This document shows, piece by piece, positions 1 through 12,618 of a DNA stretch of 64,000 nucleotides. The notes below the pieces were generated by a model, which was given only the letters and a program-made list of their open reading frames with translations, did not search any database and was not told where the DNA came from. Position 1 is the stretch's first letter, and every line of letters begins with the position of its first letter. Source of the stretch: Apostichopus japonicus. Taxonomy: Eukaryota > Echinodermata > Holothuroidea > Aspidochirotida > Stichopodidae. Position numbers and translations under genes: made by a program. The stretch covers positions 11,634,001 to 11,698,000 of the forward strand of contig NC_092582.1 in assembly GCF_037975245.1 (NCBI RefSeq). Reading direction: 5' to 3'.

Positions 1-1111
1 TGTTAGCGTTTTTTTTTTTTAATTTTTTTTATGAACTTGAGTTGCCAGCATAGCAAATGACAAATTTATAATATCGTACTTGATATAAGTACTTGTATTA
101 CACAAAACTGATAACAAATTAGTTTTGATAGTTACAAACACTTCTCAATGTAAAGTAAAACGTTGTTGTAAATTGACGTAGTTTATTCCGGGTAATTTCT
201 CCATTGAAGTGTACAGCTGTGTTTGAATACAGAGTATGTTGAAGGGTTGTTAATTTTTACCGGTTTATTAGCTTTCATCTTGATTTTATTGATTGATTGA
301 AATGATTGGATGATTTTTTTTATTTACAGTTGTTTCGTTTTGCAAATTAAAAAAAAACAACAATATCCTAAAGTATTTCGAAACCTCTTGTCAACTCCTT
401 AAGTTAATAAAATTATAATATACAACTAAATCCAACCAAATAAAATTTAATTTCTCTTTTGCTCTCGTCATTTATTTCAAATCTTAATTCATCCCATCCA
501 AAGATGAGGACAGTATGTAACAAAAACCAAATTGAAATTAATAAAATGTCCAGAATGCAAATACTATCATTCTCTTGAAATAACTTTCGCAAGTATATAT
601 ATATATATGTCAATAAATAAATCAATTTTCCCCATAAATCGATTAAATTCCAAATAACGTGTTAACACCCTTTGTCATTATTATTAATGATAACTACTTC
701 TGAATGGAATATCAGCTGTTGCCCTTAAAGACCAGAGGCTAAACTATTAAGGTGTGGTAACGGGGAAAACATCACTCCAAACAAATCAGGATCAGACAGT
801 TGCTTAAATATCGTATTACTACAATTAATTATTCCATTGACTTGCACGATTTGGTTGTTACCCTCATAGGTCACCACAATATATGAATATGACTGGATGG
901 AGGAGTTCTTCCAAAGGGAATTGGTCATGCGATGGTGAAAACCGTCTTACTATGTGGGGAGGGTGGAGGGGGAAGGGGGCTGGTAGTGGGATTCTCCCCT
1001 AGAAGAAAGTAAAATTTTAGATGTCAAATGGAACATTCTGAGGAATATTTAGACACTATAAGTAAACTCTATATTCAGCTCTACACGCAAGGTTATGCCA
1101 ATATCTCAACT
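1..1111. other. AT-rich non-genic flank
   Basis: I see no supportable gene here. The stretch has A/T homopolymers, a short TA run near 594-608 and a purine/G-rich patch near 955-985. The short open frames are not supported by a signal peptide, splice sites or a recognised domain. Confidence 0.5.
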
Positions 1112-1458
1112 CAGTGGCGTAGGAAGGTACTTTTGAGTGGGGGGCTGAAGACTGACGGCCGGCATGGGGGAGGGGTCTAAGGGGAGGGGGATTTTTTTTG
1201 CATTTCCAGGTGGCCACAGATGCAATTTGGTGCAATATAGCACACTTCAACACCCACTCCATGTTGTAAACTTAATTTTGTATTTTCACCTGGCCTTAGA
1301 TGCAATATGGTGCTCCAAATGAGATTTTTTTTCTCATTTGGAAATGAAAAAGGGGTTTTCTGACTTGCGAACCGGGGGGGGGCGGAATGATACTTCCGCC
1401 CCTCCACATTTTTCACTGGGGGGCTGGCGCCCCCAGCCCCCCGGTTCCTACGCCCTTG
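1112..1458. mobile_element. hAT-like MITE with 8-bp TSD
   Basis: A 347-bp G/C-rich element. Its left end reads CAGTGGCGTAGGAA and its right end, reverse complemented, reads CAAGGGCGTAGGAA, giving imperfect terminal inverted repeats. It is flanked on both sides by the 8-mer TCTCAACT (1104-1111 and 1459-1466). An 8-bp target duplication with CA-ended terminal repeats is the signature of the hAT superfamily. It has no coding capacity, so it is a non-autonomous copy. The open frames inside it are by-products of the G/C-rich sequence. Confidence 0.75.
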
Positions 1459-1466
1459 TCTCAACT

Positions 1467-3050
1467 CCTTTTGACGATTCGTGAGAGGTAGGGAAACAAA
1501 ATGTTTGAATGATGGTGCGGAATGGGAGGGGGGGGGGGGAGGAGGTAGGTTATGCACATAGAACACCTGGATCCGCGCCTGACGCAGGTAGAGAATTTTT
1601 CAACTAGCATTTCCTACCCCTAATACCATAGCAGTAATGTTTGGGGCATTCATTACCATATTAACCTTACCATGGTCGTTTATAAGGATTAGGCTTCTCA
1701 TAGAAGAGGTCAAAGTTCTATCCTAGCCTTATCTCTCCTCTCACCTAATATTCTCGTCATTACACAGACAGATTTCTAAAATGATCTAAATCACCTTCAT
1801 TCCTCCTAAATGTTCACACCATCAGAATTAAGTTTTTAATTCACACTCTTTAACATTAAAGCACAAAATCCCTTTGCCGACGGTTAACCTTTTTGAGCGG
1901 ATGTATACAACACTCTATGTCTATGGTGTGGTACGGTGCGTTTAGAGAGTTATGACTAACTAAAGAGTAATTAATCATAATAGTTAATCAAGGTTCACTG
2001 TAATTACAACTCAAACCAGCCCATGCTGCACTAAACTGAATTTGATTTATCATGAACGTATCCTGGTAAAGACGATGTTGAACTTTTTCTAGTTAACATG
2101 AATGCATAACCCCCATGCAAACATTTTGATACTATTGCTAAAATATGTGCTATGGATGTTATTGATTGCTATGCACTCAACCCTTTCTTCGAAGAAGCGG
2201 GGGTTGTGTGTGTGTGTGGGGGGGGGGGGGGTTGGAGATGAGAACCCAGTTCGACATATTAGAGTTGATCGTCAGCCGAAGGTTCATTGTCTATATAGGG
2301 TCATTAGCATCAAGAATATCTATCAGTTCTTTTTGTAATGACCATAAAGCAGTCGGTTGTAGACATAAACCGTAAAAAAATATGACAAACTCATCTTTAT
2401 CCTATAAATATTCATCTTTTGTGTAGTATGAGAAATGGCATTTATATCTTTAAGTGATAATATATGATAACATATTCTCCAGTGTCAGACATCATGATAT
2501 GTATATAGTCTCAATGTGAAAATCTAAATCTATTTAAGATTATTTCTAGCGTCATCTCGAACCATTGTCTTTAAAATGCACAGTTTTTCGATATAGCAAT
2601 AACAGAAAGAAATTCACCTGGATATTAACGGGGTTTTGTTGATTTCGTGTTCATTTTATAGCTTGTCATCTACAAACACTTTTGTTGTATAGCCTTTATT
2701 GCCTTGTTTCACCAGATGGCTCGTTGTATGACGATTTTTCACTCGGGAAGATTTTTCTTGGAGGGGAGAGGTCTGTAATAGTTGCAGTGACAGCCCTCAG
2801 AGAAGTGTTAGATACCCTGAGCACACCACCCCCCCCCCCCACCCACCCTAAGCTAATATCACGACGCGTGCATCGTTCCCTTCATCTTGTCTTTCTGGCA
2901 AATTCCTTCTGTAGTGTGTTAATTACCTTCGTACAATGTTGACTAGACATGGCATCGTGTGTTAGGATCCCGCGGTTAATTTCCAAATATAGGGAGTCTG
3001 GGAACGATAATTGTGCAGAATACCGTAAAATTAACCAAAGTATGTATGTA
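1467..3050. other. non-genic stretch
   Basis: No gene is supported. It holds a GT run leading into a G run at about 2205-2231 and a poly-C tract at about 2829-2841. The short frames around these runs are low-complexity artefacts. Confidence 0.45.
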
Positions 3051-3052
3051 TT

Positions 3053-3255
3053 TTAGATCCTCCTGCAAGCAGGAACTCGCGAAGAAGCCTCATTGGCTTA
3101 TCAAAGCCGAGAGCTGACCGAAGTCAGTCTCTTAGATTCATTTTTAACGTCCATAATTATGAATTGTCATTTGTCAACAACTCTGTAACTGGACGACATA
3201 CATTAATCTTGGAGCGACTCGAACCGGGGACCTTATGATTGGAAGGCAATCTAAG
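3053..3255 (-). mobile_element. tRNA-derived SINE, copy 1 (head truncated)
   Basis: The reverse strand reads a B-box-like GGTTCGAGTCGC, then a body shared with the elements at 8825-9040 and 12619-12760, ending in GCTTGCAGGAGGATCTAA. The A-box half of the tRNA-like head is missing and is replaced by a short CTAAGTAAT tandem repeat at about 3250-3295. The body includes AGACTGACTTCGGTCAGC, which contains a small inverted repeat. The family name cannot be assigned without a repeat library. Confidence 0.6.
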
Positions 3256-4276
3256 TAATCTAAGTTATCTAAGTAATCTAAAGTAATCTAAGTTAAGAGC
3301 GGATATGGTAGGGAACACTAGTAATATGACTGATACAGTGGATAGAGGGAAGTTATTAGGAACAGAAGGCGACCCTTAAACGGGTGACATTCGGCAGAAT
3401 TGTATTCCGATATGTCACAGTACAAAACAAATGCGAGTCCTAGTTACACAAGTTTCTGTATAGCTATTCCAGTATTCAAGATATGCACCTTGAACATATA
3501 TTCTAAATCTCTGGATTGCTCCTTTTAGACTAACTTGATATTGACGTCGGTTTCTCGGCCCATACCTAAATGTTAATGTTATTCCATTGTTTTATAAATT
3601 CTAATACCTCAACCAAAACATGTTCTGTTGACTTCACAGGAACAACAGACGAAACTTTGATGACATTTGTCCGTGACAAATTTGTAAAGCAATAAAAATA
3701 AGTTATTCGAGGACTTAAAACTCTTGATGTTGCCCAATTGAATATTGTGTTGCATTTGAGGAACTGCTTTAACGCTCTCTGGTTGTGTTAAACTAAGTAT
3801 TCCAGCCACTTTCATCAATAAGCCTCATATGTTTAAAGCGACATTTCTGGAAAATTGAAAATTGTATATAGAAATACAACCTGTACTGCTACATTGTTTT
3901 CTAAACAGTTTAAAGCATATTATAATTAATTTTGCACTTCAAGTCATCCGTTAAATCCACGTAGGCCTACGTTATTAATATTACTCAGCTCCGACAAGTT
4001 TGGCTACCGGAATAATTAATCAAATCTCAAACAACGTCCAAAAGGACGCCTATACTTAATAGTAAGAAAAACATTGTTACAAGTTTTGTGGAGATTATTT
4101 GAAGTGGTCTTGACCAGAGGAGTAAAAAATTAACTCAGTTAATTAAAAAACCAATTAATAAAAAATCAATTCATTTTCTTTCCCTGTTCCTTATTTAAGG
4201 GATGTTGTCATAGTGAGAGAGTCCAAACCGATTTACAATGAAGAAATTTACGTCCAGATCTTCTTTTTTTTAAAGT

Positions 4277-4474
4277 TCAACAATAAGTGCAACACCGAAA
4301 ATCGTGTATTGACAAAGTTATTTGTTTCCCCCTAACGACAGATAGGGGCGTGTGGTTAAAAGTATTGTACGAGAATTTTTCATTGTATTGCTTTGTAGAA
4401 ACTACAAAAAAGCACACGGTAAATGTGAATAATAATACGTAGAAATTTAAAACGATAACAGTTTTAGTAGCCAT
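4277..4474 (-). CDS. candidate small secreted peptide (unrecognised)
   Basis: A 65-residue open frame. The first 27 residues are strongly hydrophobic (VLLFTFTVCFFVV core) and could be a signal peptide. The remainder is short and ends with three cysteines in the last five residues. A CAG lies directly before the ATG, so it could be the end of an acceptor site. I recognise no family, and an AT-rich genome produces such frames by chance. It is listed only because of the signal-like start and Cys-rich tail. Confidence 0.15.
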   Translation of the reverse strand: MATKTVIVLNFYVLLFTFTVCFFVVSTKQYNEKFSYNTFNHTPLSVVRGKQITLSIHDFRCCTYC

Positions 4475-4665
4475 CTGCAGGTATTTTTTGTCAATGATGA
4501 TTGGATGGGGAAATTGTCTATATTGTCTTGAAGGCGTGGTTTAAACTTATCAATTGCCAAATTTGCTAGTGACTATTATCCATTTGTCATCGATTTAACA
4601 TTCCAATAACTTAGGTTAGTTTCTCAATTGTGGTAAAATTTGTCATCCTCATAATCAACTTGAAA

Positions 4666-4775
4666 AGGAGGGGCTTATTTGGGATGGGGGTAGGGAGGGG
4701 CTTATTTGAGATTGGGGAGGGAGGGGCTCATTTGGGATTGAGGGAAGGAGGGGTTTATTTGGGATTGGGGGAGGA
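4666..4775. repeat. ~30-bp purine-rich minisatellite
   Basis: About 3.5 imperfect copies of a unit resembling GGAGGGGCTTATTTGGGATT. It is strongly strand-asymmetric for G and lies 3' of gene 1. Confidence 0.6.
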
Positions 4776-5398
4776 GGGGAGGAAGACAGGAGATGGAAGG
4801 GTGTGACTCGGAAGGGAAACGGGATCGAGGGGATTTGGGTGGTTGAATGTTTTGGAGTCATTTTATAATAAATGGAACATGTGATCAGCAAACGCGTACG
4901 AAAAAGGTCAGTGATGGATATTGGGCTCTGCGAACCTCGTCTTTCATCGAATCGTCTAAAAAAGTATGGATTTTCGAATTTAGTTACTTTCAGTGTCTGC
5001 TATTCTATTAATTAAGCTGAAGAAGTTCATGTAGAATAGAGAAGACAAGATAATTTAGATACTTTTTTTGATAGCTTGTTGCCTTCTTATATTGCTTCAT
5101 TTTCATGAGCTCTTGTTTAAGTCATAACATCATATATTCCAGTATGTATCATTAAGTTGTATTTTGATTTAAGCCAAAATAGAAAAAAAGAAGAAGAAAA
5201 CTCAACACTAACAGATTTATTAACTTAGTGAAACTTCAATTCTCATCTCTCTCTGCCCCTTCTCGCACCCCCCCCCCCAATAAAAAGAAAGAAAGAAAAG
5301 TCATAATTTGATATAATCAGGAAATCGTTATTTTAGTTTGAAGAGCATTTCAGTTTAAACATATGGAACTTTCATTGTGCGTTTGTATAGATAGGTAT

Positions 5399-8165
5399 TT
5401 ATGGAGCCGGAGTGTAACTGCCACCACCAAACAAGTCTCCGACGTCCGAATAATACCAGCCTTGGATATGACACGCTCCTGGGCGGCGATGCTCTAAGTT
5501 AAACTCACACGTTTCTTGATCCTGTGTCAAGGTGCAGAAATGGGGACAACGAACCTTAGGTTCAGGTACACTAGAGAGAAAGAAAACAAAAATGAGGTGG
5601 AGAGAGAGAAAGAGAGAGGTGGAAGGAGAGAGGTTAATTATGTTGGAAAAAACAGTTAATTCACTATTACAAATGCTTAGAAATCAAATATGGTGGCAGT
5701 ATTTACTTTCGTCCTGAGAACTTCAGTATATACGAGGCAGCCGATGATAAGAATTATTATGATGTGCGTACATGCACTTTAAAAGGTGTTCCATTATTTT
5801 GAAAAACTGAAAACTGGATAAAAATATTTATTAAATTGAATGAGAATGAAAATATTCCATTGTTTGTGTGTGTGTGTGTGTGCAAGTATCAACAAATGAT
5901 TTAATTTTGAGTTTACGCATGCTGGGACTGAACAAGTATTGATACGGTAAGGGTCCCGCCTGCATTATACAAAAGTTCTGCATATTCCTTGATAAGATAT
6001 CAGGGTCTTTATACCATATCCGATCAAACTCGAACAAGGTCAAAGAAGGGTGAGTTGGGAAAGGGGGGGGGGAGGGGGATGGTGGTTGGGTGTGTGTGGG
6101 GGGGGGGAGTGAGATAGTTAATTTGAAGGGAAAGAAAACTGCGTTGGAATGGCTTTAAAGAAGGAAACGGAATAGCCTTTTGCAAACTTTTGTAAGGTGA
6201 ACTTCCTCAACATTTATATTAGTCATGTATCCGCAAATGTGTTCGGATCTATAAAAGTGTAAAAGTCAGAAACTTTAATAATTTGAAAAATGGTATATAA
6301 TTGTTTACGTTCATTGGGCAGTCGAGCTAATAATAAAATTCATTTCATTATTATATTTTTATTTTAAGGTAAAAATTCTTACATTCTGCAGCACATAATC
6401 GTTTGGTCCTCATCGCATATACACGTTAGACAGGGGTTAACGGAGTGACTTTGAATTTTGACTCCTGGGTTTGTGCATGTTATCGCCTCTGTGGAGGAGA
6501 GATTAAGAACATTTAAAAATTTGCCTATTTCGAGATCATGTTTTTTACTAAGCGCCGATAAGTGTTCGGCCTTAAAACACGACTGCCCACTATCACTTTC
6601 TGGCATCTATTTGCATGTAAACTAATGGTGACGGTGACTTGGAGTGACTTGGAGAGATAGATCCAAATATTATCTTTTATTATTACTATTATTTTACCAA
6701 ATTTATATAGCGCTCTTTTCATGCTTAAGCATGTTCAAGAGCGCTTCACAATGACAACAAAATGACAAAATCCTTAAAATATGAATATGAAGAATAAAAT
6801 TGATACAGCTTAAATATAAATATAAAATATATATAGCTTGTATAAAAACGAAGGAATAATTTTAGAAATAAAATAAAATAAAATAAAATAAATGTAATAT
6901 ACATAGAAAAGTACGATACATTGAACCGATCCATTGTTTTATTTGTGAAAGTAAAACACAATAAATAGAAACAAATAAGTAATTAATTTTTTTATCCACA
7001 CTCAAAAATCAAATAAGGAAAACGTTAATGAAAACATTTTAGGAAAGTTTTTGAATGAAAATGACAGGTCTTATTTTACGGCGATATCAAGTTTTTTTTC
7101 AATAATTGATTTAATTACAATCTGGTTATTTCTATACATACTATGAACACGTGCACGAACGCGCACTCTTTAGACTGAAGACGGAATATTTAACTGTGAA
7201 TGCAGCTAATTTTTTATAAATATTATATCAAACTTTAATTACAAAATTGGACCCAAAATTTCGACATTACCAGGATCTTTTTCGGAAACGGACTAAAAAT
7301 GAATACAGGGAATAACAAAATCTTTACCAAAGAAAGTAGTTAATTAACTGATCCTATCTCTTTATATAATTGATTAAGTAATTATCATTGTGGAAGTTAC
7401 AGGCACTCTCGTTTAATTACAAAACAAAGATCAACTCTATTTAGTCCAATAGTATATTATTCCTATATTAGTTTGTTGCAAAGGCAATTATAACGTTGGA
7501 ATATTGGAATCAAAGTAAACAATTAAATCGAGAAATGTATTATCTTTTTCCTTTTTTTTAATTTAATTTTTTTTTTTGAATTGGATATATATGTACTTCT
7601 ATCCATACATTATTAGTTTTCTTTTTTATGAGTATCTCTCAATTTGGTTTAGAAACGCCTTAGAGAAGAATATATAGATCTCACAAAGCAATAGGAATTA
7701 TGAATTACTACAAAAACGTTGTTATAATGTCATACTCTTGATGGTCGTTGATGAGAATTTTACATTCTTTTCTTAATTATCATCTGGTGTTATAGAACAA
7801 AGGCTACACACAAGACTATATATTCAACAAGCCAAAAAATCAAAACAAAACAGCATTTCATTACAATCATTTCAAAACAGTTAACCAGTGGATTAAATTT
7901 ATGAAATAAAAACTGAAGATTTTGTAACTTTGTCGTCATCTATCATTTCATGGTAATACAACCGATAATTAAATGGGATGAAGGTAAAAAAGCATAATAA
8001 ATAAGACTTACTGTTGTTATAGCAGGTACCATGAGGAGGTACTGGCTTCACCACATTGTGTTCGATCTCGTACTCTACGTCAGGTAGGATCAATCCGGGG
8101 ATCTCCAGCTGGGAGATCGTCACACCAAACAGAACACCAAATACCACCAAGCCTAGGAATTTCAT
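5399..8165 (-). CDS. PSP94/beta-microseminoprotein-like gene 1
   Basis: Three exons on the minus strand: 8165-8012, 6488-6383 and 5570-5399 (TAA), giving 143 residues. Exon 1 encodes a signal peptide of about 19 residues (MKFLGLVVFGV...), an LPDVE motif and HGTC. Exon 2 carries C-x2-C-x-C (NPCLTCIC) and the CC pair. Exon 3 holds the last cysteines and a GWYYSDV segment. There are 11 cysteines after the signal peptide; vertebrate beta-microseminoproteins have 10 in the same general order. Donors are GTAAGT and GTAAGA, acceptors are CACAG and TCTAG, and phases are 1 then 2. The product should be secreted and disulfide-rich. It stands alone, outside the duplicated block. Its exon 2 and exon 3 resemble gene 6 more than gene 2. 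The family call rests on cysteine spacing and intron layout, not on a search. Confidence 0.8.
6660..6770 (-). mobile_element. L2/CR1-like LINE or SINE 3' tail in intron 1 of gene 1
   Basis: The minus strand reads GAGCGCTATATAAAT followed by a TAATAATA-type tail, the usual ending of L2/CR1-mobilised retroposons in marine invertebrates. The body is too short to assign. Nearby, 6867-6893 is an (AAATA)n run. Confidence 0.4.
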
Positions 8166-8271
8166 CTTCTTTCAACTTCTCGTGCTGCTTTCTCTGGAAA
8201 GAGGAAATAAATTAGTGAATACAATTCCTTCTCGAGACGAATAATGGTCTAGTACAGGTAAATCAGTCCCT

Positions 8272-8278
8272 TTTTATA
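8272..8278 (-). promoter_or_regulatory. TATA box of gene 1
   Basis: TATAAAA on the minus strand, about 107 bp upstream of the gene 1 ATG. The same motif sits at nearly the same distance in the other family members. Confidence 0.65.
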
Positions 8279-8824
8279 CAATCGGCAGCTCTATGTATAG
8301 TGTTGGCGACTTGGAAGTGTGTCACAAATGAATTAATTCAATTAATGAGTGGGCTCGTGAATAGTTATTAAACCGACATTGAAATGGAAGGTACTTGTTA
8401 TATATGATTGAACAAATGTTATAGAAAGGTTAATGCGTAATTTATCATGTTAGTCATGAACCAATGTTGTTTATACCTAAGTACTATAGAAAGGCGTAGT
8501 GTTTGTTATGCAATTTCAATGTTCAATTGACTTTACAATACAATGTAGATATAGTCAAATTGAACACGCCATTTTCCGATGAATTCTTCTCGTTTTGTTT
8601 GGAAACAGCAGAAGGAAAGACAAAGAATGTTGTTGAAATGCTGTTATATGAAAACACTACATGGATCTCCGGCAATTTATTAAATGTGTGATGGGACTGA
8701 GCCTGGTCTTAAACTTAACGATGATATTTTTTTATTTGATTTGGTGAATTATATATTTTTTTGAACCACGCATGCGCGGATTGGTTGGTTGTTGACAAGT
8801 TGTTTTCAATCCCACAGCTAATAA

Positions 8825-9040
8825 GAGTGTTAGCTCAGTGGTTTACGCTGGTGCCTTTCAATCATAAGGTCCCGAGTTCGAGTCACTCCAAGATTAATGT
8901 ATGTCGTCCAGTTGCAGAGATGTTGACAATTGACAATTCATAATCATGGACGTTTAATATTAATCTTAGAGACTGACTTCAGTCAGATTGCGGCTTTGAT
9001 ATGCCAATGAGGCTTCTTCGGGAATTCCTGCTTGCATAAA
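8825..9040 (+). mobile_element. tRNA-derived SINE, copy 2 (most complete)
   Basis: The head has an A box (TTAGCTCAGTGGTT) and a B box (GAGTTCGAGTC) with tRNA-like spacing. The shared body follows, with a TGACTTCAGTCAG palindrome and the 3' end GGCTTCTTCGGGAATTCCTG. This is the only one of the three copies with both Pol III promoter boxes. Confidence 0.7.
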
Positions 9041-9099
9041 GATATAAGTATAGCTATTATCCCAACCATGCTTGTAAACATTATTATAGACCTAGCTTA

Positions 9100-10420
9100 T
9101 AGCCTAAATAATGACCATTTCAAGTCTGAAATGTTATTTCTTATGAGGAGGACCCTTTTCATGACAATGGTTGTTTTACCAGCAAGCAGGCATATTCCGG
9201 CAGCAAAACTAGTACTACACTAAACAACGAAAACAGCAAAAATGATAACTCCCATGAAATGCAGAATTTAAGCATTTTGTAATAGTCGAAGTTTCTCTAC
9301 TAGCAAGCAGGCAGGCGTTTCCCGGCAGCGCCCTCATATTTCCAATTCAATTCAAAATACTAATATACTAAAAAAGGAAAACAGCCAAAAACTCCCATTA
9401 ATTGCTTATTTAAACAGGTAAGTTTTTCTTCAAAAGTGATATATTAGACAGGAAAATCATAAATATAAATAGGCCTCGTACCCATCGTCGAAAGCGGGGG
9501 GGGGGGGGTGATGGGGACTCTCGTGACCTCGCACTCTCGTTATTTCTACTTCTGAGGACCCTCAACCCCCCCCCCCCCATCCCCTGCGTGAGTCGCCTCA
9601 ACAAACCCACAAGGCCACAATTGACCAATCAACTTTTACCCTTGATTAATCTATTTTGTACTCATTTTCCAATTTCTTTTTTTAATTGTGATTACTTTAT
9701 TTTTGTGTGATCGCGTGTATTCCGTAGTTAGTTAATAAACAACACACAACCAGCGTACACACGGAAATAGAAAGAAAACAGGTCTTCCTCAACGTTGTTA
9801 TTAATCAAGATCATGCATCATGACCATGCCTGGCTATAATGTACGATGATGATGTGGCGTGATAAGATACGTATGTATGTAACAGTGGATGTGTTCACAT
9901 GAGATCACGCTCTCGCCATCGGAATTATGAGCGAGTTATCAGATCACGTGTTAAAACCCTATATGAACGCACTTGAATCATGGTCGCGAGTTGGCAAGGG
10001 TGAGATCACGCGCGCGTGTTTGTGCTATCAAATGACCATAATAGATGTATGTAAGAGACCATTACATGACAATCTAAGTAGTTCTACTAGCCAACAGGTA
10101 GTCGTATTCCGGCGGCACTCTCGTCGAATCACTTAAACAATAGTACTATGCTAAACAACGAAAACAGCAAAAATTCTAACTCCCATTAATTGCTTATTTA
10201 ACCACATATATGTTTTGTGCCATCACAAGACAAGACCATCATAAATGTATGTAAAGGACATTATTCTTACGTTTTCATGACATTTCATGACAATCGAAGT
10301 GGTTCTAGTACCAGCAGGCAGGCGTATTCAGCGCCCACATCGAAATCAATGCCAAAATATATATATATACTAAACAAGGAATAAGAAAAAAGATTAGTCC
10401 CAGTACTAGCCAGAAGGCAG
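9100..10420. repeat. dispersed ~115-130 bp repeat, four degenerate copies
   Basis: Related segments occur at about 9170-9280, 9295-9420, 10075-10200 and 10300-10400. Each has CAAGCAGGCA/CAGCAGGCAG, then CGTATTCCGGCAGC or similar, then CTAAACAACGAAAACAGC and, in the first three, a derivative of TAACTCCCATTAATTGC. Between copies are G and C runs (about 9497-9508 and 9565-9577). There is no gene here. Confidence 0.5.
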
Positions 10421-10443
10421 GTGACGAGGGGCGGAGGTGATGG

Positions 10444-10530
10444 GCAACTATCGGCTCCCTCCGCAACTCTCGGCTCCCTCTGCAACTCTCGGCTCCCTCT
10501 GCAACTCTCGGCTCCCTCCGCAACTCCCTT
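10444..10530. repeat. 19-bp tandem repeat
   Basis: Four full copies and a partial copy of GCAACTCTCGGCTCCCTCY. There are no spacers between units, so it is a plain minisatellite and not a CRISPR-like array. Confidence 0.8.
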
Positions 10531-10611
10531 AAGCTGCCTTAACGCAAATAGCAACATTGTCGACGACTGTCTAACTGAACTTAACTATAGCTCAAACAAT
10601 TTTCTACCCGG

Positions 10612-10975
10612 AAGCCAGGCTGGGCTTCACCCACCACCCTGCAAAGGGCTTCAAACCTATGCTTTGCTATATCCTAACTTACTCTAATTTGATTAAATGT
10701 CTGAGATTTAATTGAATTCATATATCAAATATATTCTATTGGCTCATATGGTTTACTATGTAAGGAGGCTGGGCTTCAGCACCACCCTTCAAAGTGCATC
10801 AAACTTCGGCTATATCCTAACATACTCTACTTTGATAAATGTCTGATATATACTGGAATTAATGTCTCAAATGTTGTATTGGCTCGTATGGTTTATGCAA
10901 GGGGCTGGGCCTCCACCCTACAAAAGTCATCAAACTTCTGCTATATCCTAAATGTCTGATATTTATTATATTAAT
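10612..10975. repeat. ~145-bp tandem repeat, about 2.5 copies
   Basis: Units begin near 10612, 10768 and 10903 with GGCTGGGC(T/C)TC, continue with GCATCAAACTTC and CTATATCCTAA, and end with AAATGTCTGA(T/G)AT. The copies are degenerate. Confidence 0.6.
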
Positions 10976-11274
10976 ATAGTAAAGTTTTCCGGACAGATTC
11001 TGCAATAATATACTTTCACAGATGTAATGTAAATAATCCATAATTCTGATGGGTATATTTCGCGAGAGCGCCATCGAATTTAGGGCACATATTCGGATAA
11101 AAGTTATTAAAAACATATTTCTTTCTTGTTTATACTTAAAGACAAAAAAAAAAGGAAACAAAATTTTGGAAATATATGTCGCTACAACTCAAGTAGGCGA
11201 TAAATCAATAAAACAGAGATTGCTATAGGCTAATTGCAACTAGTCCAAGGACCGTTGGCATCATTACAGCGTAC

Positions 11275-12265
11275 TGGCATAAATCAAGATAATTATCACA
11301 TTGTATAAACCGGTGTGCAGAAGGGATGGAAATGTTGAGCGTGATATAGTGGAGGGGGGGGGGGGTGTAGAAAGTAACGTGGACATCACAATACTGTGCT
11401 GGCGATCAATGTTATTAAGACATTATAAACCGGTATGTAGAAGGGATGGAGATGTTGAGCGTGATATAGTGGAGGGGGGGGGGGGGGTGTAGAAAGTAAC
11501 GTGGACATCACAATACTGTGCTGGCGATCAAGGTTATTATCACATTGTAAACCGGTGTGCAGAAGGGATGGAGATGTTTAGCGTGATATAGTGGAGGGGG
11601 GGGGGGTGTAGAAAGGAACGTGGACATCACAATACTGTGCTGGCGATCAAGGTTATTATCACATTGTATAAACCGGTGTGCAGAAGGGATGGAGATGTTG
11701 AGTGTGATATAGTGGAGGGGGGGGGGGGTGTAGAAAGTATCGTGGACATCATAATACTGTGCTGGCGATCAAGGTAATTATCACATTATAAACCGGTATG
11801 TAGAAGGGATGAAGGTGGGGATTGAGTGATAGTGAGGGGGGGGGGGGAGAAAGGACCATGGACATCATAATACTGTGTTGGCAATCAAGGTAATTATCAC
11901 TTTGTAAATCAGTGTGTGGAAGGGACAGAGGAATTGGGGAGTTTGCATCGAGATTCGGGTGGGGTGCGGGCCATGGACCTCCTATAATAATGGGCTGGCA
12001 TAAATCAAGCTGTATATAACTTTATAAATCATGTGTAGAAGAGACAGTGGTGGGGTGGGGTAGGTGGGGGTGTTGCTGGCGGAATAAGGAGCGGGCCATG
12101 GACATCCTAATAGAATTTTCTGGCATAAATCAAGCTATTTATCACCTTGTAAAACGGTGTGTGAAAGGGATGTGGTGAGGATGGGCGTGTGTTGTGGGCC
12201 CGGGCGATTTTTCTTTCCCAAGCAGGTTTGCAATTATGTGTAAAAAGTCGCTCATGGTTAGTCGG
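11275..12265. repeat. 120-bp satellite array with a phased G tract
   Basis: About eight head-to-tail units with a period of 116-122 bp. The phase marker CGGTGTGCAGAAGGGATGG recurs at 11311, 11431, 11553, 11674 and 11794, then in decayed form near 11910, 12030 and 12155. The first five units carry a run of 9-13 Gs followed by TGTAGAAAG, GTGGACATCA and CTGTGCTGGCGATCAAG. Divergence rises toward higher coordinates. Two further decayed units occur at 13130-13350, with a copy in the second block at 45580-45815. Confidence 0.85.
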
Positions 12266-12618
12266 AAAAGTTACGTTACGAATGGTTACCAAAATGTTTC
12301 GTCCTTTGTGTACGGTGTTTATTCAATTGTTTCGTGTATATATATGATTTACCCCAATGGATATACATAATAATTTTAAACAAGAAAAGTTGTGTAAATT
12401 AAGCCTTGATTATTCGCCTACCATTTTCCAAATTTTAGACAGGAAAATCCAGGCTAACAAAAAGTCTTATCTAGTCGCGCAATTCATTCACGTATTGTAC
12501 CGATTCAAACTATTGATGCTGCCATGTTTTGCGTATATTCATTCAAGACTCAGGAAACGAATTCCGACTTCAATAGAACGGCCCACGAGTCTTGGATAAC
12601 GTAAACACGAATACAATG

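Larger units (their letters stand above)
3296..5398. other. non-genic stretch downstream of gene 1
   Basis: This lies beyond the 3' end of gene 1. It includes a purine-rich minisatellite (separate entry) and a C run at about 5269-5277. One 65-codon minus frame at 4277-4474 starts with a hydrophobic signal-like segment and ends CCTYC, but has no homology I recognise. Confidence 0.4.

Noticed and set aside
1177-1566. 129-codon Pro-rich minus frame
   Set aside because: It spans the hAT-like MITE and a poly-G run, so it is compositional.
10444-10530. CRISPR-like array
   Set aside because: Repeats are directly contiguous with no unique spacers, and the genome is eukaryotic. The same applies to 14033-14245 and 11275-12265.
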